Source of the DNA: Serripes groenlandicus
Taxonomy: Eukaryota; Mollusca; Bivalvia; Cardiida; Cardiidae
Assembly (NCBI GenBank): GCA_031761405.1
Contig: JASEVX010000011.1
Location: forward strand, 42,326,411 to 42,390,410
DNA: 64,000 nucleotides
Direction: 5' to 3'
Position numbers and translations under genes: made by a program. Shown one piece after another: positions 55,533 to 64,000 of the stretch. Position 1 is the first letter of the stretch, and the number at the start of each line of letters is the position of its first letter. Under the pieces are notes generated by a model, which saw nothing but the letters and a program-made list of their open reading frames with translations, made no database searches and had not been told where the DNA came from.

Positions 55533-56396
55533 CTAATGATGTTCAAGAAGTTCCATCGCCGTCATGTCTCCGTTTTCCAAACGTGTTTTCAGGGCTGCTA
55601 GTCTTTGCTCGAGCTGACGATACTTTCTTTTTTTGACTGGACGAACGCCCCCTGCCTGGTATTGAAGAACCCTAATGTAGCAATCAGCTTCAATCCGCTG
55701 TAGTATGGAAATGATACCGAAGATGTTTGGATGGGCATGTCGTACGGCCTTCTTCAATTTACTGTGCCACCCTTCACAATGGTTTGTTGTCCTGGGACCC
55801 ACAGTTGTATAATGATTCCAAATTGGCTTATCACCCTCAACCCACTGTTCTGTTACGTAGTCTGTGAAGGCAGTAACGCTCGCAGGAAGATCCTCCTCCC
55901 CTATGGCCTCTAACGCTTGAAACCAAATGTCCTCTACCTCAGCTATTGGAACTAATGGCAACACCGATGCTCGTCTAACCAGTCGATGGATTGTGTCATT
56001 TTCCTTGTAGGCTGTAGAGAGTCCTAAAGCTTGAACTTTTCGCAAAACGCACTGTGTGTAATGAAAAAAGCAAGCTTTCACATTGGTGTCTGGAAAAACT
56101 CTCTGTGCGCCGTTACGGGAAGCCACCTCGTGGTCTAGAAATACAGTTTCAGGTTGAAGTTCAAAACCGTACTCCTCACATTTCTGTTTTAGTTGGCTGG
56201 AAAATTTCACGTAGACGTCAGTTGATTTTCCTGGGAGAAACGCGAATACTAGCGGATACATTTCACCGTCAATAAATCCATGTAACGTAAACAACTGGTG
56301 AAATAAACTTGGGCACGTGTAAAATGTTCCGTCGGCGTAAATAGTGTTGGCTGCACACAGATGTTGTAGTCCAGTTCTAGTTGCGAAGACGAGCAT
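55533..56396 (-). CDS. Mutator-like (MULE) transposase, catalytic region
   Basis: 287 aa, uninterrupted. The DDE triad can be placed at D22 (IYADGTFYTCP), D88 (VFLDHEVASR) and E208 (TNHCEGWHSKL), with the ACFFHYTQCV segment between D and E as in the MULE domain. The C-terminus is charged. Related proteins carry an N-terminal zinc finger (FLYWCH type) and about 100-200 residues before 'LVFAT'; here the frame starts at MLVFATRTG. The 600 bp between it and the right TIR is AT-rich without a matching exon, so the copy is probably an internal-deletion derivative. The preserved frame suggests a young insertion. Confidence 0.88.
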   Translation of the reverse strand: MLVFATRTGLQHLCAANTIYADGTFYTCPSLFHQLFTLHGFIDGEMYPLVFAFLPGKSTDVYVKFSSQLKQKCEEYGFELQPETVFLDHEVASRNGAQRVFPDTNVKACFFHYTQCVLRKVQALGLSTAYKENDTIHRLVRRASVLPLVPIAEVEDIWFQALEAIGEEDLPASVTAFTDYVTEQWVEGDKPIWNHYTTVGPRTTNHCEGWHSKLKKAVRHAHPNIFGIISILQRIEADCYIRVLQYQAGGVRPVKKRKYRQLEQRLAALKTRLENGDMTAMELLEHH

Positions 56397-56911
56397 TTTG
56401 TTTCTTTGTTTAGATATTGCTCAGTTGAATTTATATGAAACATCAAAGTATTCAAAAAGATAAACAGTAAACTTAAATACCAATAAATTAACAGTATTGA
56501 TTGCAAACTGTTAATCTTATTTCTTTAATAACATCATCATCGTGTATCAATTATCAGTTTTAATTAAGAAAACTGCTTGCAAACTGTTAATCTTGTCTTT
56601 TTCAATGTATCAATTATCAGTTTTAAACTATAACTAATATATTTTAAAAGAAGATCAAAGAAACCTAATTAATCTTAATTAATTGATATAAACTGTTATA
56701 CTTTGATATAATAATAATAATAATAATTAATTGGCAATTCTGATTATTTAATATCATTATTAATGTATGGTCCTAATAATATTAATGTATTTAGACATAA
56801 TTTATCAAATCTTAAATTATAAATATTTTACATTTATATCTCCTTATGCAGCAAATATTATACCAATAGGTAAAACAGACTATAGTCCGTAACCATGGGT
56901 TACATAAATTA

Positions 56912-56995
56912 AAAGTGGGTGTTTCAGGAATTTGAAAATTAAAAAGTGGGGGTTTCAGGAATATGAAAATTAGAAAGTGGGTGTTTCAGGAATAA
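56912..56995 (+). repeat. ~30-bp tandem motif, three copies, at the MULE right end
   Basis: AAAGTGGGTGTTTCAGGAAT followed by TTGAAAATTA-like spacers, three times in succession. Confidence 0.88.
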
Positions 56996-57006
56996 ACCCT
57001 TAATAT

Positions 57007-58139
57007 AGATTAAATTAAAAGTTACGACATAATATTTATTATTATTGTTATCAGTTTCATGAAAATATTTAATATCATTTCTGAATAATGGATTTTCTGT
57101 ATTGTTTATTTTGATACAGGTTGGATTGATTTTATTTTCAAAGCAAATCCAAATATAATTTGAACTTATGAAGTATGGGTTCTGATCTTCGTATACAAAA
57201 TAGCTAAAATCTGCATATTAAGCTGAGAAGTTAAAAATCTTACATTATCATTTTTGATTTTTTTTTATATATTTAGCGACTTTCAGTTTTATATTGGTGG
57301 CTGAAGTCAGCCCTAAGTGAATCTCTTTGTTTTTTAATGACCAAAGTAAAACTGCTCGGATTATACTTTTTATTAAACACTTTATTATAAATTCATGCTT
57401 CGGCTTTTTTTAAATTAAATTAATGGTTATTTTTTTATGAAAAATCAATTTTAAACTTGATTTTATATTAAAACGTAAAACACAAATTTTGCTATGCTCT
57501 TGCAAATATAGCATATCCCTATAATAAAACCGTTAACTTACCAAGATTAAAACTGCTAAATCCGTTTGAATTACCCTGATGATTTATGATTTATGACCCC
57601 TACGAATTGCGTCGGTGATCTTCGTAAACTGCCGAAAGATAAGAAACTCCGGCGATCGATTAGGTGAAATATCGATAAAAGTTATTGAGTGAAACCGGAG
57701 AAGACAGATTGTTGGATATGGTTGATACATTCTCAAATATACCCGCACCAGAGTCATCGCAAGCCCTACACCGATATACTGCTTGTTACTTTGCAGGATT
57801 TTCCATACGATCGCCACTACAGTGCCATTGGCGCTTTGATTTGATAACGGGTTCTGGTTTTCGTTTGTTGGGAATTCTCCGACCTTTTCAATCGAATATT
57901 ATAATTCAGATTTAATTAAAAACCGATTGTAAACACACTAAAACGTATGTCAAATACATCGTAGCGAACACATCATCAAATATATTTTGAAAACAAAAGA
58001 GTACAAAGTATGTCGTAAAATCAGTGGTCAGCTATTGTGGCAGGGGTACTATATAAATATAGCGCCAAAGGCGCTATGCAACTTAATAGGTTTGCAAGTC
58101 TGACTAAAGGTTTGTTATGTTTGTAGTCTAATTAAATTG
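57007..58139. other. no gene recognised
   Basis: A slightly GC-richer patch at 57590-57860 (open frame 57685-57915) ends with GGCGCTTTGATTTGAT, like the AGCGCTTTGATTA repeats, so it is probably repeat-derived. Confidence 0.45.
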
Positions 58140-58275
58140 ATTTTAGTTTAGATTATACAGGTTTGGATTATATTCGTGAATATTCGAATATGGGTGAAGC
58201 GAATAACGAATACGATTCGGACAGGCCTGTTTTCGATTATATCGAATATTCGAATGTATCGTTACAGTCCTAATT
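58140..58275 (-). repeat. GAATATTCGAATA-rich repeat, reverse copy
   Basis: GTGAATATTCGAATATGGGTG and TCGAATATTCGAATGTATCG; an imperfect palindromic core. Confidence 0.65.
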
Positions 58276-59000
58276 ATGTATGCTTGCCTTTACATTGTTT
58301 AAATAAACATCAACAGCAACAACAGAACACATTATTGAAGAAGATATCGGTAAATACAGCAAATCAATCATCTTGTTAACAGAGTGAATCAGGAACAGTA
58401 AGCAAGCGTATCGATAATGTATACAATATATTTTATTTCATTGCATAAAACAACAAACAGTATGTTTATAGCAAATACAGAAATTATAAAAAACGGAGAA
58501 ATTGATTTTCCAGAAGAATTTGAAATAATTTAACATTATTAGTGTTCTTGCTATAATTGCTCTATTATAGATATACATGTATGATGTATAAATTTCGTTA
58601 AAACTTTGATATTAGAACAGTTATTAAAGCTGGACCATCACATCATTAGGTGTAATAATCCAGAATTGCTACTGTTCTCTATGTTTCATTGCAACGAATA
58701 CATATTTAGATAAACTATTTATAATTTTCGTAGAAATTGAAGACATTAATGCATTAAATTTAAGTATACATGGCCAATGACAATAATGTTTTTTTTTAAA
58801 TATCTCTTGCGTATTTCATAATATTTTGGGCACACTTATAAGAAATGATATATACTGATTCAATGACGTTCATGTTGCAGTGTGTGCATATTCTCTCGGA
58901 TCTAGGAATGTTCAAATATCTGCCTGATTCAATTTCCAGATTGTGACATGTTAAACGGTATTTGTTTAACGATAATTATTCTACCTTCAGTACTTTCAGT

Positions 59001-59284
59001 TGATTGATTGATTGATTGGTGTTTAACGCCGTTTTTTAAACAATTTCTCAGTCATATCACGGCGGCCAGTTCACCTACTCATGTGTTTCCTGGTTTTCGC
59101 ACACCAGTACTCCACACAACATTCTTCCCAAGCAACTAGCTGCTTTTCCACATAGACTTAGTCCATTGGTGGAAGACGAATGACGCATGTTACGTCGAAA
59201 AGAAAGTTGGCCGAGCCGGGATTCGAACTCACATCCCCTGGATTGACAGCCTGCGTCGTTACCGACTGAGCTACTGGGACTCGA
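59001..59284 (-). mobile_element. SINE family 1, full-length copy
   Basis: Reverse orientation: tail TGATTGATTGATTGATTGG first, tRNA-like head last (GATTCGAACTC, GAGCTACTGGG). Flanks CAGTACTTTCAGT (58988-59000) and CAGTACTTTTAGT (59285-59297) are a 13-bp duplication with one mismatch. Confidence 0.93.
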
Positions 59285-59529
59285 CAGTACTTTTAGTACT
59301 ATTTAATTAGATGTTTTCAAAGTTTAGATTATATATTTGTCATATGTAGAAAAGTACTTAATATCTAATTAGAATCTGATTCATTCTATATCATTTCTTT
59401 ATATACTAAATGATATATAACCTATTATTTAATATTTTTCTATGAACAAATATGGTTATTAACAGTAAGTTACTATAGATGTTGGTTTTTGTCACAAAAC
59501 CATTACGTCTCCCTCATTGCAGTTTGTCA

Positions 59530-60230
59530 GTAATTGTAATACTGAAACCTTGACTTTGAACCAAAGGGGTTGTAACATGTACTATGCACATTGTCTCAGT
59601 ATGGTCAATATTTCTGTTGAGTTATTCCAAAACCTTCAAGTTATTAAGCGGAGACTAAATATAATCATATGACCTTTGACCTCTTATTGCGACCTTGAAA
59701 CACAGTGGTTGTAACATGCGCTCTGCACATCGTATCAGTAAGGTGAACATTTGAAGTAAGTTATTTCAGAATCCTTCAAGTGGTTCAAAAGTTATTGATG
59801 GGACAGGAAATATAGTCATATGACCTTTGACCTCTAATTAAAATCTTGATCATGAACCGAAGTGGTTGTTATATGCGCTCTGCTCATTGTCTCAGTATGG
59901 TAAACATTTGTGGTCAGTAATTTAAAAATCCTTCAGGTGGTTCAAAAGTAATTGAGCGGACACAACATAATGTGGCCATATTACCTTTGACCTGTAATTG
60001 CGACCTTGACCTTGAATCAAAGGGGTTGTAACATGTGCTATGCACATTGTCTCAGTATGGTCAATATTTCTGTTGAGTTATTCCAAAACCCTTCAAACGC
60101 TTCAAGTTATTAAGCGGAGACTAAATATAATCATATAACCTTTGACCTCTTATTGCGACCTTGAAACACAGTGGTTGTAACATGCATTCTGCACATCGTC
60201 TCAGTATGGTGAACATTTGTGAGGATTTAT
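59530..60230 (+). repeat. ~155-bp degenerate tandem repeat, about 4.5 units
   Basis: GGTTGTAACATG-like markers recur at 59569, 59708, 59865, 60025 and 60173, each with CTCAGTATGGT and TTACCTTTGACCTCT-like segments. Confidence 0.85.
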
Positions 60231-61580
60231 TTCATTAAGCACACTCCAAAATGAACTCAATATTTAGTCGGAAAATTCAAAGATTTAGTTCGATTTTCAA
60301 TTTAGTCGGGCCCAAGTTGGTAAAGACGGACTGAATTTGAGTCAGATAATTTAGATTGAGTCAAAAAATCGAACTTGGTGAATACGGGCCAATGAGAATC
60401 ATAATTATCACAGTACTTTACGTAATTTGCATGGCAGATAATACGCGCAATGATATTACCTATCTGCCCAAACATGAACAAGGTTAATATTTACATCTTT
60501 TAACTGAATGTAGATCTAAAGCTCGATAAACCTCAGATCTTGGTATCATTCCGGCACCAAAATAGCAATGACGGGATTATTGTTAACCGTGTCTCTGCAT
60601 CACTGATGGGTTTATTTGGCGGTTTCATTTAGAAGGAAATTTGGTTTGCAGTATTACGTAATCTTCAACACAGACTGTCAAAACTTAGCTATATAAAATT
60701 GGCTGTTGTAGTTGTTAATGTTGTTGTTTCTTGATTGCCAAACCAGTCGCCACAAAAATGGGAGTGTCACAAACCGGCCATATGTTTTCGCTGTAAACTA
60801 GAAACCCTTCACATTGATATAAAAGATATATACCGACCTATGCGAACAGTGTAGTTGAGGATCAGAGAGCATAAACATAGAATCTTATCTTGATCTACTC
60901 AATTCACAACTAGTTATTTTTTATTTTTTTTCTAGAGGCTAATTTTTGCATTATGAAGGAATCTAAAATTTTTTTTATCAGAATATCATTCTTGGAAATG
61001 TCTACATATAAAGGCAAAACAAATAACAGTATAAAAAAAAGTGCGAACACTTCACATGATGACCCTATTTCTTCATGAAACGACATTATTAAAATCTCAT
61101 TAGAAAATTCAGTTCTACTTGTTTAATAATGACAAATAGTTTACTAAATTTTAACCAAGTTATTTTCCATACCATCCTAACTGAAGGTCTATCAATTATT
61201 AATAAAAACAAACTAAAAGCATGTAGATAGAAGTCATTTTGTAAAATATACTTTTATCGATTATATATTAAATATTTAAAAGATAACATCCAGTTTCCAT
61301 GCATATCAACCAGATTGGGCCGCCGAACTGGTAAAGTAGCTTGACCTTCAGAGTGATATCTATGTATATCTAAAATTCGGTATGTGTAAAGATACTGTTC
61401 TTTGAGGTGACGTCTATATACATGCTTTCTTCAACGTTTAACTATGTCGACACAATGGTATGGGCATGTTTTTCACATTGTTTCACACTGGGCCGCCACT
61501 CCAATGAAAGAGTTTGATTTTCTAACTGAAAACCCATTGATTAACAGCCCGTGTCGTTACCCATAGGATTTGACAATATT
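60231..61580. other. no gene recognised
   Basis: Contains the inverted relative of the 50.4-50.9 kb repeat (about 60400-60800) and AT-rich DNA. Confidence 0.45.
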
Positions 61581-61850
61581 GATTGTTTGGTGTTTTAGTA
61601 ACGCCGCCCTTAACAAATGTTCAGTTATATCACAGCATTTTCTGGGTAAGTTACCAGTACTACTGGTACATTTACCCTGACACCAGGTAGTCAGTTGTAA
61701 TGCTAACCCCGCAACCATGAGCGCCAAGGAGGGCAGCCATTACTACCATTTTTAAAGTATTTGCTATGACCCGGTCGAGATCGAACCTGCCATCTCCCGC
61801 ACCCGAGGTGGAAGCTCTACCACTACACCACCTAGTGTACACTTGACAAG
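61581..61850 (-). mobile_element. SINE family 3, reverse copy
   Basis: It ends on the plus strand with CTACCACTACACCACCTAG, the reverse of the box A region, and contains GATCGAACCTG (box B) and CCCGCACCCGAGGTGGAAG. It starts with TTTGGTGTTTTAGTAACGCCG. Confidence 0.88.
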
Positions 61851-64000
61851 ACGGCTTAAAACTAAGTGATGTTGAAAAGAAAAAACTGATCTGACTTCCT
61901 GAAGGCGCAAGCATATCTTAATCTTCACCGATCACAAACTCTTGGAAAATTCAATTTCCTACAATGTTGCTTGATAAATAGTTTAATTTCAACATACCTT
62001 TGTATATGGGCCAACGCGTACACAAACCGACATTCGGTACTACACGACAACAACGAAGATCCAGATCAGCATACGCCTCAGGATATCCCATGTTCGCTGT
62101 ATAGTTGTACACGTGTCAATTATATTGGCAAAGTTTCAACATGCTCAGGTTAAACATGCGGCTTCCAGTGTTAACAACATTTGCCTTCAAATTTGGCCTA
62201 GTGACCTAGTTTTTGTCCGGGCATGACCCATATTAAAACTTGGTCTAGCAGTCATCAAGGCAAACATTCTGACAAAGTCTAGTGATCGTAAACCTATCGG
62301 TTGCGTTTAAAATCCTAATGACTTTGTATCGGACCAAAATGCAAACATGGCTACAAACCTGCTGACGAGGTAGTCAGAGTTTTGGGGATTAAAATAGCGT
62401 TCCATGCCCATTTGCCATTATCGGTGGAGAAAGGTACTCCCTTTCACACCTGTCCACATTGTGCTCCGCCCCAGCGCTTATAGTATATTGTTATTGCGTA
62501 GTCTATATCAATCCGTACCATTCGCTGTGCGTCTCACGTCGACTACCGACTTACATATACCTGGACATAGCTGTTACAGTTATTCACGGAGCGGACATTA
62601 TAGATCCGTCGAACCTGTTTGGTGAGTTTATGCCATTGTTCGTATGTATGTAGAAATAAAGCAACACTAGTTGCGCTAACGAGCGGATTGTGCTGTGGAA
62701 ATGATGCATTCTTTTTATATATTATTGTTCATATATTAGTAGAGTCGAAATACATTGTTTGCAGACTTAATTTTGCGGAATCATACAGGTTTATATAGCC
62801 CTTTTAAGGTCCTAAAATCTTATTCGATATTCTTTCGCCAACTTTGATTTTGGTGATACAAAATCTGAAAACTTACACAAATTATAAACTTTTCGGAATT
62901 CATCAATCGTGGTTTAGAAATATTTTTTGAATAAGCACGATTTAACCGGTAATTAAAACAGGATTTCCATGTAACGTATATCCATCCATCCACCTGCATT
63001 AAAAATATAGATAAGTAACGGTTCATGTCCGTTAAAGCACGATGTTCATGCACAATCCCGTTGAAGATCTCTGAAGGGAGATACTCCATGATGAAACGAC
63101 GTATTTGTCCTCTTTTCTGTCTTCAACATTCCATGCACTATACGGTTTTGTTTGGTGGTATTTGTTGTGTGTTAAATCTATGGTTTTGAAATCTTTGCCA
63201 AATGTATTATATGTCAATTGAATAGGTACGTGTATTTTCGTAAATGTAATTATGTTCATCTGCTCATTTCATAGCATGGACATAGACATAATAAACATTA
63301 TTATGGCTATGGCCTGAAATGATATATGTTCTGGACCTACGGACATGTATAAATATTCTAAACCTACGAACATATATGTACATACGAGTCTCTTCAATGT
63401 ATATATATATATGAGTCAGTCCACGACAAAACCTGTATTAGTGACAAAAAAATATTTTTTGAGTTTTTTGTATTTCCTTAAATATCAACCGTTTACCTTC
63501 ATAATGATACCAGAATTAGCCAAATAGTCCTACATATACTCTCTTAATTACGATATAAACCTCCCACGCTTTCCAGTTTAAACGAAGTCATTCCATCGAC
63601 ATTGACATACCCGTAAATAGTCATTTTAATATGATAATTCATATTACCTACGTAAACATATGATGCTGAATTGTTTGAGAAATGTTACTCTTTTTTCTTC
63701 TTCTTCTGTTCTATGTGTCTGAAAATGCTGATCTACATCAAATTAAATGTGGAATCCGAAAATACCCCCCACGTTTATCATTTTATTCTGTTCTCTCTTT
63801 TCATATGCACCACTTTTAAAGTAAAACATTTCTTTTCGCGATTATAAAGGAAAACATCATGTTTCTCAAATAGGATTCATTACATGTGTTTGGATTTTTT
63901 TTACGCCCGACTCACGATAAGATCTTTTGTACTGTAATTCGAGTCTTTTGTACTGTAATTCGAGATATATAGGTCCATCCGTGACCTATAATGTACCCTT
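61851..64000. other. no gene recognised
   Basis: One repeat fragment (62125-62290). Short frames at 62404-62653 overlap in two phases without recognisable protein. The last bases include a direct repeat of TCTTTTGTACTGTAATTCGAG at 63925-63965. Confidence 0.45.
62125..62290 (-). repeat. reverse fragment of the 26-27 kb tandem repeat family
   Basis: AGTTTCAACATGCTCAGGTTA, GCCTAGTGACCTAGTTTTTG and TCATCAAGGCAAACATTCTG. Confidence 0.7.

Larger units (their letters stand above)
55071..56998. mobile_element. Mutator-like element, 1.93 kb
   Basis: The ends are GGTGTCTTCCTGAAAGTCCC at the left and, reversed at the right, GGTTTATTCCTGAAACACCC. CTTAATAT is duplicated at 55063-55070 and 56999-57006. 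It carries a MULE transposase ORF. The right end has three copies of a ~30-bp motif (GTGGGTGTTTCAGGAAT), which also occurs at 55120-55140 and 55385-55405. Confidence 0.87.

Noticed and set aside
55071..56998. MULE at 55 kb as the transposase source for the 7.56-kb element
   Set aside because: The TIR sequences are unrelated (GGTGTCTTCCTG against GGGAGGGTCTAA), so it is unlikely to act on it.
57685..57915. 76-aa ORF in a GC-richer patch
   Set aside because: It overlaps a stretch ending in the AGCGCTTTGATT repeat end; probably repeat-derived.

Overview
This is eukaryotic, AT-rich, intron-containing animal DNA. Only one conventional host gene is clearly readable: LZIC, in five short exons over 12.7 kb. 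The rest is dominated by short interspersed repeats. The abundance of tRNA-derived SINEs, TTAA-flanked MITEs and repeats built from 'aggtcaaaggtcaaggtca'-type internal tandem units resembles bivalve mollusc genomes. Some MITE and SINE types remind me of dreissenid mussels, but that is recollection and is not proven by the window.

Layout. 1-4342: dispersed and degenerate repeats with a GC-rich patch at 2.18-2.63 kb. 4352-11916: a 7.56-kb mobile element with ~340-bp terminal inverted repeats and a perfect 9-bp target duplication (CAGTTAATC). It carries inverted arrays of a 27-bp minisatellite and a four-exon minus-strand gene. That gene encodes an SGNH-hydrolase-like domain, a 30-residue repeat, a CG-1-like segment, a Ulp1/SENP-type cysteine protease and a C-terminal PHD finger. 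Two A7/T7 homopolymers break its last exon. This is the most unusual item in the window. 12283-24996: LZIC (190 aa, plus strand), divergent from the element gene. Its intron 2 holds a 4.8-kb array of a 57-bp satellite, which is interrupted by a 670-bp TIR element. 25-35 kb: a dense cluster of piggyBac-like MITEs, a second MITE family, SINEs, and long repeats with internal tandem units. 35.7-38.2 kb: a pogo-type transposase relic and a Crypton-type tyrosine recombinase relic split by a SINE. 38-50 kb: more MITEs, including one split by a SINE with a perfect 13-bp duplication. 50-55 kb: no recognisable gene. 55071-56998: a Mutator-like element with an open but N-terminally short transposase. 57-64 kb: repeats and no recognisable gene.

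Functionally, LZIC is an ordinary cellular gene; its relatives carry a beta-catenin-interacting (ICAT-like) domain. Everything else recognisable is transposon-derived. The transposons are heavily nested, so a relative insertion order can be read in several places: MITE in MITE, SINE in MITE, SINE in Crypton, TIR element in satellite, and the 7.6-kb element in an old MITE.
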